64,000 nt of DNA from JBDWFY01 sp965275915 (GCA_965275915.1 CBDHYI010000007.1:868001-932000), one strand, 5' to 3'; positions 54,384 to 63,296 are shown, counted from the first letter of the stretch. Program-made: numbers and translations. The notes: generated by a model from the letters alone, not told the origin.

Positions 54384-54953
54384 TTAAGAAATCAGGTTGT
54401 CGTAACGGCCGTAAATCAGGCCAAACATGCCGACGGCGTAGATGTCATCGCCATCAAGTTCCAGGAGCACCTGGGGCAGCGATTGATACGCCTGACCGGA
54501 GATCAGGATGCCGTGCCGTGTCAGATCGTAGGTCGACAGATGCAGCGGACAGGGACCAAGCGCCTTGTGCTCGGGCTTGTAGCTGTCGGTCATGTCGCCG
54601 CCCTGGTGGGTACAGGTCAGGTTGAACGCTACAATGTCCCGGTCCCTGCCGATCCCGCCGCCGCATTCAACGCCGGTCTTGACCAGAAGCGAGGCGGCAT
54701 AGTCGCCTTCGTCGGGATATTCGAAATCAACCGGCACATCCTGCTGAAGATCTGACAGCTTCGCGATCAGTTTACGCGGATAGGTCGAGACAAGTGCGGG
54801 CACCTGCTCCGCCTTCCCCGGGCCGCCCGGCACGGTGACCATCACGGTGAAGGCGGTGGCCCCGGAGGCAAAAAGAAACTGACGTCGGTTGATGGTGCAG
54901 CGTTTTTTGGCTTCGCCTTTACAGCTGCAACCCTGTGTCATTTTGGCAGTCAT
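54384..54953 (-). CDS. idrB: Iodate reductase Rieske subunit IdrB
   Basis: A 189-residue periplasmic Rieske [2Fe-2S] protein. The Tat signal is INRRQFLFASGATAFTVMV with the twin arginines at 23-24. The cluster ligands are Cys114 and His116 (CTHQGGDM) and Cys135 and His138 (CPLHLSTYD), as in the AioB type. It passes electrons to IdrA and probably provides its export signal. Before the twin arginines is an unusual cysteine-bearing stretch (Cys9, Cys11, Cys19). Its start overlaps the stop of the preceding peroxidase gene (ATGA), and idrA starts 13 bp later. Confidence 0.87.
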   Translation of the reverse strand: MTAKMTQGCSCKGEAKKRCTINRRQFLFASGATAFTVMVTVPGGPGKAEQVPALVSTYPRKLIAKLSDLQQDVPVDFEYPDEGDYAASLLVKTGVECGGGIGRDRDIVAFNLTCTHQGGDMTDSYKPEHKALGPCPLHLSTYDLTRHGILISGQAYQSLPQVLLELDGDDIYAVGMFGLIYGRYDNLIS

Positions 54954-56161
54954 TGCGTTGCCTCCTTCACGCCTGCAACATCCGGCAATGGCGCGTATTC
55001 AGGAAGATCCGGTTCCTCGACCAGAATTTCCTCGCCGGAAAGAGACCTGATGAAATTGACAAGATCGGTTTTTTCCTGATCGCTCAGATCGAGCGGCTTC
55101 AGGAGCGCGGTTTTGTTGTCGGCAAACTCGTTCGTGCCGCCGCCCTGATTGTAGAACTCAACGACATCTTCGAGTGTCGCCAGCATGCCGTTATGCATGT
55201 AGGGCTCGGTGTAGAGCGTGTACCGAAGCGACGGTGTACGGAATTTGCCCTTGTCGGCCTTTTCCTTTGAGCGGAAGTAGAAACCGGGATCGTCCTTGGT
55301 GTGCCGGTACATATCTTCCGTCGAGCCTTTGGCATAAAGCTCATAGCGGAACGTGACCTGCTTCAGCCCGTCGTCTTCCCACTCGTCAAGCGGAGGAACG
55401 CCGGTGTTGTAGTATTTCTCGTCCGACAGCAGCGGTCCGTTATGGCATTCGATACAGCCGGCTTTGCCCCTGAAGAGTTCAAGGCCGCGCTTTTGGCTTT
55501 CGTCCAGCGCCGCATCGTCTCCGCGCAGATAGTTGTCAAACGGCGTGTCCGTCTGGACGATCGTGCGCTCGAATGCGGCGATTGCCTTCCAGGCATTGCC
55601 GATCCGCGGCCACTCATCGCCAAAGATCTGTTTGAAGGCTTCCCGATATTCAGGGATGAACGCCAGACGCGCTTCCATCATGTCCGCTTCGCCATTGCCG
55701 GCAACAGCGCCGCTGGCGGCGGATTTTGCCTGCGATTCAAGCGATTTGGACGAACCGGCCCAGAACAACTTGCCGTAGTAGGCCGCGTTCACGATGGTTT
55801 GGCTGTTCCGCCAGTGGATGGTGCCGGGATAGCCAAAGGAGATTTTGTCTTCAACATCCCAGCCCACGTCCGGCAGATGGCAGGCCGAACAGGGCGTAGT
55901 GGGCGCACCGCCGAGGCGGGCATCGAAAAACAGCTTTTTGCCCAGTTCAATCTTTTCAGGCGTCTGCGGATTGTCCGCCGGAATGGGGGGCTCGCCGAGC
56001 GCTGTCAGCGGTGCATCCGGATCCGGATCGCCACCTTCTATCAGCGATTCGATCTGCTTTGACTTCCCTTCAGCGGCTAAGCCGGCAACAGGCACCGCCA
56101 GGGCGGCCAGCGCGGCCACGGAGGCGGCGGTCGTTAACAGACGCAGCGTCAGATGTGTCAT
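54950..56161 (-). CDS. idrP1: Di-haem cytochrome c peroxidase-like protein of the iodate reductase system (IdrP1 or IdrP2)
   Basis: A 403-residue periplasmic protein with a signal peptide (LRLLTTAASVAALAALAVPVAGLAA). Two CxxCH haem sites are at Cys91-His95 (CSACH) and Cys236-His240 (CIECH), and a C-terminal PYMHNGM segment near residue 320 matches the distal methionine region of bacterial cytochrome c peroxidases. In the iodate reductase model the P subunits remove hydrogen peroxide or other oxygen-bearing products formed with hypoiodous acid. Which of the two homologues here corresponds to P1 is not certain. It follows the other peroxidase gene by 11 bp. Confidence 0.83.
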   Translation of the reverse strand: MTHLTLRLLTTAASVAALAALAVPVAGLAAEGKSKQIESLIEGGDPDPDAPLTALGEPPIPADNPQTPEKIELGKKLFFDARLGGAPTTPCSACHLPDVGWDVEDKISFGYPGTIHWRNSQTIVNAAYYGKLFWAGSSKSLESQAKSAASGAVAGNGEADMMEARLAFIPEYREAFKQIFGDEWPRIGNAWKAIAAFERTIVQTDTPFDNYLRGDDAALDESQKRGLELFRGKAGCIECHNGPLLSDEKYYNTGVPPLDEWEDDGLKQVTFRYELYAKGSTEDMYRHTKDDPGFYFRSKEKADKGKFRTPSLRYTLYTEPYMHNGMLATLEDVVEFYNQGGGTNEFADNKTALLKPLDLSDQEKTDLVNFIRSLSGEEILVEEPDLPEYAPLPDVAGVKEATQ

Positions 56162-56172
56162 TATTCTGCCTC

Positions 56173-57288
56173 CTAATTCGTGGTTTCACGCCAGTTTTCG
56201 ATGGCCGGGTAATCGGTGTCGATTTCCTCGGCGACGAATTCTGGACCTGTCAGGGGATCGCCGGACAGCGCTTCAAGAAACGCCACGAGGTTTTGCTGCT
56301 CTTCAAAACTCAGGCCCAGCGGCTTGATCAGCGGGTCCTTGTTGGGATCATCGCCGCCGCCCTGGTTGTAAAAGGCAACAACCTCGAACAGCGTTTTGAA
56401 CATGCCGTTATGCATGTAGGGACCGGTTTGCTGCAGCTCGCGCAATGTCGGCGTCATGAAGGACCCCACGGTCGACCTGTCGTCGGGATGAGCCCGAACA
56501 TACGCACCGACATCTCTGCGCTGGTTCATGTAATTTTCGACGCCCATGAATTTGGCAAACGCCACATACGTGATATGCCGAAGCGGATCCTTGAAAATCT
56601 CAGGATTTTCCGGCACGCCGATATTGTGCGGCTTGTCGTCGGTAAAGCGGTCCCCTGAATGGCAGGAGATGCAACCGGCCTTGCCTTTGAACAGTTCGTA
56701 TCCGGCCTGAGCCTGTTCGGACATGTCGCCTGTATCAAAAGGCGCACCGCGCGACGTCAGGGTTTTCAGATATTCGGGTATCGCGTTCCGGACAGCGCCG
56801 TTTGACGGCTCTCCGAAGCCTGCGTCTTCAAACATCTTCACATAGACGGGGTCCTGCTTCAGGCGTTCCTGCATCAGGCGCATGTCCATGTTCATGTTGT
56901 AGGTTTCGGTGATAGACTCCCGGGTCACATCATTCAGATTTGTGCCGATGCGCCCGTCATGAAACCATGCCGCGCGATGCCCCGTGTTGATCAGGGTGGG
57001 GACATTCCGGAAACCGAGCGAACCGCTATAGGCATCGGACAGCGCCTGACCGTCGGTGAACCCTTTTTCCGGATGGTGACAACTGGCGCATGACAGCTCA
57101 CCGTCACCGGAGAGCCGGGGATCGAAGAACAGGCGTTTGCCCAGTTCCGCCTTCCTGGCATCGACTTCGATCGGCGCGACCGGTCCCGGGTCTTCCGCAC
57201 CGGCGATGGTTGCCGGCGCAATGGAAACCATCGCGGCGAGGGAAACTGCCGAAAGCAAGCTGAGCCGTGCATTCTGTTTGCTGGCCAT
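56173..57288 (-). CDS. idrP2: Di-haem cytochrome c peroxidase-like protein of the iodate reductase system (IdrP2 or IdrP1)
   Basis: A 371-residue periplasmic protein. The signal peptide runs to about residue 31 (MASKQNARLSLLSAVSLAAMVSIAPATIAGA). Haem sites are at Cys67-His71 (CASCH) and Cys206-His210 (CISCH), and GPYMHNGMFKTL near residue 310 provides the conserved methionine. It is similar to, but clearly distinct from, the next gene product, as expected for the P1/P2 pair. It is the first gene of the idr operon; the three TGTAAC repeats stand upstream. GAGGA lies before the ATG at 57288; a start at 57354 is in frame but adds 22 odd residues. Confidence 0.83.
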   Translation of the reverse strand: MASKQNARLSLLSAVSLAAMVSIAPATIAGAEDPGPVAPIEVDARKAELGKRLFFDPRLSGDGELSCASCHHPEKGFTDGQALSDAYSGSLGFRNVPTLINTGHRAAWFHDGRIGTNLNDVTRESITETYNMNMDMRLMQERLKQDPVYVKMFEDAGFGEPSNGAVRNAIPEYLKTLTSRGAPFDTGDMSEQAQAGYELFKGKAGCISCHSGDRFTDDKPHNIGVPENPEIFKDPLRHITYVAFAKFMGVENYMNQRRDVGAYVRAHPDDRSTVGSFMTPTLRELQQTGPYMHNGMFKTLFEVVAFYNQGGGDDPNKDPLIKPLGLSFEEQQNLVAFLEALSGDPLTGPEFVAEEIDTDYPAIENWRETTN

Positions 57289-57358
57289 GAATTGAATCCT
57301 CAGAATTCGGGTCGACGCAGTGCGCCAACCAATTGCAGGGATCAGACTAGCCACCCGG

Positions 57359-57427
57359 TGTAACGGAGAGTTTTCGAAAAAAAGGGTTGCGTGTAACGAG
57401 ATGATTCAAGATGTGAAGAAATGTAAC
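57359..57427 (-). promoter_or_regulatory. Three in-phase TGTAAC repeats upstream of the idr operon
   Basis: TGTAAC occurs on the plus strand at 57359-57364, 57392-57397 and 57422-57427, spaced 33 and 30 bp, about three helical turns each. The first two share GTGTAACG. They lie in the 144-bp gap between the kinase gene and idrP2, and read as GTTACA in the direction of transcription. A TAGTCT at 57344-57349, on the reverse strand AGACTA orientation, falls where a -10 box could be. Such repeats suit an OmpR-type regulator, which the neighbouring response regulator is. Confidence 0.5.
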
Positions 57428-57432
57428 AAGCG

Positions 57433-59706
57433 CTACTCCGCGGCCTCGGCAAAGGGATTATCCAGAACCTTGCGCACGGCTGCCGACAGGTCAGAATAGC
57501 GTACGGGCTTTTCGAGCCGGGCAACGCCCCGATAAGCTCCATCCATGGATTTTCCATGATAAGCACTGCATAAGACCGCCGGCAGGTCGGGTCTAATCTT
57601 CCTGACCGCCTCAATCAAATCAGGACCGCACAGTCCCGGCATCATGAAATCCGCAATAAGACAATCAAATCGCTCCGGATGGGTTTCAAACGCGGCCAGA
57701 AGATGAAGCGGGTCCGAATAGGCATCGACCCGATAGCCAAGTCGCGTCAACATGCGCCGCAAGACGTAAAGAACATCTTCCTCATCGTCGACCAGCAGAA
57801 TCCGTTCATGCCCGCTTTTCAACGCAGGTTGGGCCTCCATCTGTTCGGATGAGGCTGCCAGTTCAGGAAAACAGAGCGAGAAGCAGGTTCCCTCACCGGC
57901 CCGGGACGTGAGATCAACCCGGCCGCTCAAATCCTCCATCGCGTTGCGGACGACCGACAGCCCGAGTCCGGTTCCCTTGCCAACCGGCTTTGTCGAAAAG
58001 AACGGATCAAAAACCCGCTCCAGAACGTCTTCCGGCATACCCGGTCCGTCATCGATAATATCAAGCTGCAAAACGCCTCTGGCATCCGCCGGCATGTTTT
58101 GAAGAACCGGATTTTCTCTCTCTTGGTGCCGCCTCAGGCGCAGCGTGATGCTGCCGTTTTTTCCACCCAGCGCCTCCGCGGCATTGCGGCAGAGATTCAT
58201 GACAACCTGATGCAGGACGGTCGGATTGGCCTCGATTGCCGCATCGCCGACATCCCCGTCGATTTTAAGATCGATGTTGGCGGGAATGGAGGCCCGAATG
58301 AGTTCCATCACTTCCCGAACCTGCTTTTGAAGGCCGATGCGGCGCGGTTGCGTGGGCTGGCGCCGGGCAAATGCCAGCAACTGACGAACCAGTCCCTGCG
58401 CCCGCTTTGACGCGATTTCGATATGGCCGAGCGCATCGTTCACTTCCCGGACTTCCGGTGTCTCGTTTCCGATTTCCTCTGCGGACAGTCTGGCAAGCTG
58501 CACATTGCCGTCGATCGCCATCAGAACGTTGTTAAAGTCGTGCGCAACACCGCCGGCCAAAAGACCGACCGCTTCCATCTTCTGGGCTTTGGCAACCTGC
58601 TCCCGGGCCAGTTTCTTTTCGGTAATATCCTCACCGATACCGATAAAGTTGGTAATCCTGCCGTCCTCATCCAGCAACGGAAGTATGACAGTCGACGTCC
58701 AGTAGTGTCCGCCCTCCTTTTTGCTGTTTTTGAAAATGCCCCGCCACGTCCGACGCTCTCGCAGCGTGCTCCAGATATGAGCGTAGGTGTCATGTTCCGT
58801 ATGCCCCGATTGCAGCATGCGCGGTGTGTTACCGACCAGCTCTTCGCGCGCGTAGCCGGTCAGTTCCTCAAGTTTGCGGTTGACATATTCGATGCGTCCC
58901 TCGACGTCCGCGATGATGATCGTCGCCGGACTCTGTTCGATGGCGCGCGTCAGTTTTTTCTCCGTCTCCTGCGCCTTTTTTCGCGCCTTCAATTCAGCGG
59001 CAAGTCTGTCCGCGGCCTTCAGGGATTGGCCGACCAGCATGTGCATCAGACCGAAGATCAGCAGGGCCAGTCCGACAAGGAAAACAAGTGTCGTTGCCAC
59101 ATTCCTCGTCAGCGCCCCGCCGTCGGTCATGGCAGCAACAACGTCGGACAGCGCATGTTCCCGCTGGGACCGCCAGATCCGTTCCAGATCGGCAAGCGCC
59201 GCAAACGCATCCCGATCATCAACACGAACCATGTCGTCGATCTGTTCGACGCTGAGGTCTTCAGCAATGCTGCGCGTAATGACGGGGATCCGCTCAGCAT
59301 AGAGATCCGCTGTCGCCCGTATTCTGAGAAGCGCATCCTTTTCAGCTTCCGTCGGCGAACTCGCAAGATAGGCGGCGATGATGTTATCCAGCCGAACTGC
59401 TCTATCCTGAAGTCGGTTCAGATACGCTTTGTCCCGGCGCAGAACATAGTTCTTGAAATGGTGGATCATGCCGCCATAGCCGAACTGGCCCCTGAGATCG
59501 CTGATCCAGACACCTTTGCGTTCTGCCTCAGCCGAATAGGCCATCCAGCTATTCTTCATATCGGTAAATCGGACCGACGTTTCCCAACCAAGGAACGAAA
59601 CGGTGATAACGATGGCCACAAGGAGCATCGCGCACAGTCCGCCGGTGGGGCGGATGCGCGCCCGCCACTGCGATGCGTCAAACTCGCCCGGTTGCCGGAT
59701 AAACAT
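57433..59706 (-). CDS. Hybrid sensor histidine kinase (PAS-HisKA-HATPase-REC) next to the idr operon
   Basis: A 757-residue inner-membrane sensor. Helix 1 (about 24-40) and helix 2 (about 203-222) flank a periplasmic domain of about 160 residues with a GYGGMIHHFKNYVLR motif. A PAS domain (about 255-365) is followed by the phosphorylated His389 in GGVAHDFNNVL, an HATPase domain (DDGPGMPEDVLERVFDPFFSTKPVGKGTGLGL) and a C-terminal receiver domain with Asp686. It is upstream of and co-oriented with the idr genes and divergent from an OmpR-type regulator, so control of iodate or redox genes is plausible. No HPt domain is present in the window. Confidence 0.88.
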   Translation of the reverse strand: MFIRQPGEFDASQWRARIRPTGGLCAMLLVAIVITVSFLGWETSVRFTDMKNSWMAYSAEAERKGVWISDLRGQFGYGGMIHHFKNYVLRRDKAYLNRLQDRAVRLDNIIAAYLASSPTEAEKDALLRIRATADLYAERIPVITRSIAEDLSVEQIDDMVRVDDRDAFAALADLERIWRSQREHALSDVVAAMTDGGALTRNVATTLVFLVGLALLIFGLMHMLVGQSLKAADRLAAELKARKKAQETEKKLTRAIEQSPATIIIADVEGRIEYVNRKLEELTGYAREELVGNTPRMLQSGHTEHDTYAHIWSTLRERRTWRGIFKNSKKEGGHYWTSTVILPLLDEDGRITNFIGIGEDITEKKLAREQVAKAQKMEAVGLLAGGVAHDFNNVLMAIDGNVQLARLSAEEIGNETPEVREVNDALGHIEIASKRAQGLVRQLLAFARRQPTQPRRIGLQKQVREVMELIRASIPANIDLKIDGDVGDAAIEANPTVLHQVVMNLCRNAAEALGGKNGSITLRLRRHQERENPVLQNMPADARGVLQLDIIDDGPGMPEDVLERVFDPFFSTKPVGKGTGLGLSVVRNAMEDLSGRVDLTSRAGEGTCFSLCFPELAASSEQMEAQPALKSGHERILLVDDEEDVLYVLRRMLTRLGYRVDAYSDPLHLLAAFETHPERFDCLIADFMMPGLCGPDLIEAVRKIRPDLPAVLCSAYHGKSMDGAYRGVARLEKPVRYSDLSAAVRKVLDNPFAEAAE

Positions 59707-59899
59707 CGGTGTTTCCTGTCGAACAGCGCCTGAAACAGCATGCTTTCATGATCCGGACCGCGACACGTTGATGCATATCAAGGTGCTTCCGGCTCAGCGT
59801 TTTAGAGTGCGTCCGGACACGGAGCTCAACTCCCAAGCCGCCAAATCAGGCGGGAGCATTCGGTCAAGGGACGCGATCAGAAGCTGGAGGGGGATATTC

Positions 59900-60685
59900 A
59901 TGGCAGAAGACCACATTCTCGTAGTTGACGACGACCCGCAAATCACATCCTATCTGAAGCGATACCTTGAGAAACAGCAGTTTCGCGTTACCTGCGCCGG
60001 AACGGGCGCGGAAATGGATCGGGTTCTTGCCCGCGAACAAGTCGACCTGTGCGTTCTCGATATCGGTCTGCCGGACCGCGATGGATTCGAAATTACGCGG
60101 GACGTGCGGTCCTCTTCCAACCTGCCGATCATTGTACTCAGCGGCCGGGACGATCCGTTTGACCGGGTGATAGGGCTGGAATTCGGTGCTGACGACTATG
60201 TTTCAAAACCCTTCGAGGCAAGAGAATTGCTTGCGCGGATCAAATCGGTTTTACGCCGATGCAAAGTTGAGGCGCTGGCCGTTCGCCAGCTTGAGACCGA
60301 GGCGCCGCTGCTTCAGTTCGGAGAGTGGATTCTCAATCTTCAGGATCGAACGCTGAGCGCTGTCGAAAGCGCGGAAGCAACTCCGTTAACGACAACCGAA
60401 TTCGAACTGCTGCATGCGCTGGTCCGCAGGCCGCATACGGTCCTGAGCCGGGATCAGTTGCTGGATATTGCCCGGGGCCGGTCCTGCTATGCCGGTGACA
60501 GAACTGTCGACGTCCACATCATGCGTCTTCGCAAGAAGATCGAACCGAATCCGTCCGATCCCATTTACGTGAAAACCATCCATGGCATCGGCTACTGCTT
60601 TACCGCCAATGTGACACAGGCGACCATGCGGTCCACCGACCACCTTCAGACCATTGATCAACCGGTCATTCCGGCCATTGCCTGA
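59900..60685 (+). CDS. OmpR-family response regulator
   Basis: A 261-residue regulator. The receiver domain has the acidic pocket VVDDDP (residues 8-13), the phosphoacceptor Asp54 (VLDIGLPDRDG) and the conserved Lys in YVSKPF. The C-terminal winged helix is EFELLHALVRRPHTVLSRDQLLDIARG ... RTVDVHIMRLRKKIEPNP ... VKTIHGIGYCF. GGAGGGGG precedes the ATG at 59900. It is divergent from the hybrid kinase with a 193-bp spacer and is the natural reader of the TGTAAC repeats before idrP2, although the pairing is inferred. Confidence 0.88.
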   Translation: MAEDHILVVDDDPQITSYLKRYLEKQQFRVTCAGTGAEMDRVLAREQVDLCVLDIGLPDRDGFEITRDVRSSSNLPIIVLSGRDDPFDRVIGLEFGADDYVSKPFEARELLARIKSVLRRCKVEALAVRQLETEAPLLQFGEWILNLQDRTLSAVESAEATPLTTTEFELLHALVRRPHTVLSRDQLLDIARGRSCYAGDRTVDVHIMRLRKKIEPNPSDPIYVKTIHGIGYCFTANVTQATMRSTDHLQTIDQPVIPAIA

Positions 60686-61084
60686 GTCGCCTCTTCGAAA
60701 GCCATTGGATGGGCTGAAACTGCAATCATTTTGTCGCATAAAAATACATAGTGTCCTAATCGATTGCACCCTCTCCACTTCCGGGCACCTATCGGCGTTA
60801 TTCGTCACCGATCTGCGTGATTTCAGAAAAATATTTCGTCCTGATGTGCGCAATATCACAATTTTTGTATCTGAGACTTGCCATTGATGAACCGACTGGC
60901 AAAAAACCGGCAGAAAATGGTGTTTTTGACGAAAGTTTCGTTCCAATGCCGGCAAAGCGTGATATGTGAAAAACGAGGGTGATGCGGGCTCTCCTCCCGC
61001 GATATGAACTGTCACGGTAATTTGAAAAACACAGATTAATCGTTACATCGATAGCACAAACGGGTCATTTTCAGAGGGGTGGCG
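60686..61084. other. Intergenic stretch with a small palindrome and a hairpin
   Basis: About 400 bp between the regulator gene and the unknown three-gene unit. ACGAAAGTTTCGT at 60929-60941 is a perfect odd-length palindrome around a central G. GCGGG at 60984-60988 pairs with CCCGC at 60996-61000. The A+T-rich last third and GAGGGG before 61085 suit a promoter and ribosome site for the next gene. No RNA gene was recognised. Confidence 0.35.
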
Positions 61085-62161
61085 ATGTCAATTTTCGATA
61101 CGCAAATCAAAGAATCTCAGGAACAGGTTGCCACGGCGCAGGCCAAAATTTCAGAGCTGACAAGCCGGATCGAAAACGCGCAAGACAAACTCAAGTCGGG
61201 CCAGGACATCTCCGTCGATATTGAAAACGCGTCCCTTGAGGACGTTCACGCTCATACCGAAGCTATGAATGCAAACATAGCCGAGCTGATTATGGGGCTT
61301 GATGATGTCACGGCGGGGTTCTCAAAAGACTTCGACGCCATGCGCTCAAAGTCCGGCTGGGAGACATTTGTCGGCATTTTCTCCAAATCGAGATCGGAAA
61401 GCCTTCGCCAGGAACGGATGCGGACGGCCAGTATCGACGACAAGCTGCAGGACCTGATCTCAAAATCGGACGTGATTACACAGCTTTTGCAGACCCAGCT
61501 TGCGACGTTGAATGAACACGGCAGCCGGGTTGAGACCAATCTCTCGGAAACTCTGGCCAAGCGCGAAACGACCGTGGGTGAGCTCGAAGCCATCAAGGAA
61601 AAGCTGCTGGCGATGGACCCGGACATCATTGCGCTGGAAAACAAGATCTCAACGGAAACCGACGCTGCCGCGCGCACGAAGCTTGAAACGGAGCTGGCCA
61701 AACTCAACACGGATTACAACGAGCTTGCTCAGGAAGAGCAGGTCAAGGTGGCCGAGAGTCAGACGCTTGAGCGTTATATCGAAAAAGGCAAATCCTGGGT
61801 CGACAGCCTGCAGAACCAGGCGGCCACACAGATGGTGCTGATCAATAAACTGCAGACGGACACGAAACAGCGCGTCGTACTGTACGATGCCCTGACCAAG
61901 TCGCTTAAAACCGCGCAGCAGCAGGACGTAGCCCACCGGATTAACGAAATCGGCGTTGCCACGGACCAAGAAGCCCAGCAGGCGATGGCCGCCATCGGCT
62001 CGGCGACCAATCAGCGCATGGCCGAAATGATGGAAAAGCACGAAGACCATATGGTGTTCGCCCGCAAGGTTCTGGAAGAAAAGGCAAAGTCGGACGAGCG
62101 GTTTGCCCGCCGGTTCGAAGCGATCGTCGAGAAGCACGACAAGAACGCATATGGGGCCTAA
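61085..62161 (+). CDS. Unrecognised coiled-coil protein
   Basis: A 358-residue protein that I do not recognise. It is charged, almost wholly helical and dominated by heptad-like coiled-coil segments: residues 5-40, 110-230 (ETTVGELEAIKEKLLAMDP ... TELAKLNTDYNELAQEEQ) and 255-350. There is no signal peptide, membrane helix or cysteine. A central break at GWETFVGIFSK near residue 95 may be a hinge or binding site. It is loosely reminiscent of TelA-type toxic anion resistance proteins in architecture only. The stop touches the GTG start of the next gene. GAGGGG precedes the ATG at 61085; a GTG at 61079 is in frame. Confidence 0.6.
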   Translation: MSIFDTQIKESQEQVATAQAKISELTSRIENAQDKLKSGQDISVDIENASLEDVHAHTEAMNANIAELIMGLDDVTAGFSKDFDAMRSKSGWETFVGIFSKSRSESLRQERMRTASIDDKLQDLISKSDVITQLLQTQLATLNEHGSRVETNLSETLAKRETTVGELEAIKEKLLAMDPDIIALENKISTETDAAARTKLETELAKLNTDYNELAQEEQVKVAESQTLERYIEKGKSWVDSLQNQAATQMVLINKLQTDTKQRVVLYDALTKSLKTAQQQDVAHRINEIGVATDQEAQQAMAAIGSATNQRMAEMMEKHEDHMVFARKVLEEKAKSDERFARRFEAIVEKHDKNAYGA

Positions 62162-63286
62162 GTGGATCTTACCTTAGATCACAAAGCGCTGGAGGATGCG
62201 CACGAAACGCGCCGCTATTTTGCCAAGTTTGAAAGGATCATCGGTCACCTGCCGGAGGTGGTCGATATCGCGGCGGCGGAGGAGAGCGGCTGGAACGATG
62301 TCGCTCCCATCATCCAGATGTTCCTTAAGGCACTTGCGAACACCTTTTCCGCGCTTTCTTACAAACACCTGATGGCGGGCCGGGTGGCCAACCAGCTGCC
62401 GAGCGTGCTGAATATCGATCGGCAGGAAAGCGGCTTTCCGATCTATCAGGAGCTGCTGCAGATGGCGAACGACGCCATGCAGACCGACAAGCATCTGAAA
62501 TCGCTGCCCTCGCTGAAACGGCTCAAACAGGAAATGATTGAGCATATCCTGAGGGAGCAGACGACACCTCTCAGGCTGCAGTTTGCAGCATCGCAACGGC
62601 TCTATTACGAGCATCTGGCAAACAGCGCGCTGTTTCTGGCCCAGAACGATCCGCAGGCCCTGTGGCAGGGCAATGTCTCGCCGGACCGGCGCAAATATAT
62701 TGTTTACTGGGCCAGTTACGACAGCCAGCAGAATATCCCGGTGATCTATCTGATGGATCTTGAAGACACCGGCGACACCGCCCTGCCGCGGGATGAACGC
62801 CGCTGGCCACGGGTTCAGAGCCACCTGATGGCACAGGCTGTCGCCGCCCTCAAGATGGTGACGATCGCCACCGGATTTGATCAGGATTTTGATGACCTGC
62901 ATCCAAAGCGCCTCAGACGGCTGTTTGTGGGCCCGATGTACAGCCATGCCTTCACGGAGCAATCAGGCCCCTTGCGCGAAGTGCTGGCGGAAGCCAGCGG
63001 CAAACCCGGCCTTGACTGGGCATTGGCCTGGACAGCCCAAACCCTTGTTTCGGCCCGGGTCGAACGGGAACGGTCGGGTTTCTTCGGCAGCGTCGAACGG
63101 GAGATCTACCAGTTGGATCCGGTCAGTCTTGACGGACAACCCGCCGACGGCCTGACGGAGCAAAGGCGGTCGCTGATCCTGCCTCAGCGGCCCTACCAGG
63201 TTCTGAAAGAAAAGAACGTTGCCGGATTTTCCGATGTTCGAAAGTACATTGTCGGCGAGAACAACCGAGTTTTAAGCGAAAAGTAG
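62162..63286 (+). CDS. Unrecognised conserved-looking cytosolic protein
   Basis: A 374-residue protein starting at a GTG directly after the previous stop (TAAGTG). It has no membrane segment or familiar motif. The N-terminal half is helical (ALEDAHETRRYFAKFERIIGHLPE ... FLKALANTFSALSYKHLMAGRVANQLPS). A middle section looks mixed alpha-beta (RRKYIVYWASYDSQQNIPVIYLMDLEDTGD), followed by a helical region and a C-terminus with KNVAGFSDVRKYIVGENNRVLSE. No catalytic residues can be named. Tight spacing to both neighbours indicates a shared complex or process. Confidence 0.6.
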   Translation: MDLTLDHKALEDAHETRRYFAKFERIIGHLPEVVDIAAAEESGWNDVAPIIQMFLKALANTFSALSYKHLMAGRVANQLPSVLNIDRQESGFPIYQELLQMANDAMQTDKHLKSLPSLKRLKQEMIEHILREQTTPLRLQFAASQRLYYEHLANSALFLAQNDPQALWQGNVSPDRRKYIVYWASYDSQQNIPVIYLMDLEDTGDTALPRDERRWPRVQSHLMAQAVAALKMVTIATGFDQDFDDLHPKRLRRLFVGPMYSHAFTEQSGPLREVLAEASGKPGLDWALAWTAQTLVSARVERERSGFFGSVEREIYQLDPVSLDGQPADGLTEQRRSLILPQRPYQVLKEKNVAGFSDVRKYIVGENNRVLSEK

Positions 63287-63296
63287 GGTTTCCAAC

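Noticed and set aside
58423..59733. Open frame of 436 codons on the plus strand opposite the hybrid kinase
   Set aside because: Antisense shadow; the kinase on the minus strand has all expected motifs, and this frame has a biased, domain-free sequence.
59707..59899. TGTAAC-type regulator sites in the kinase/regulator spacer
   Set aside because: No copy of the motif was found, so autoregulation through it is not supported.
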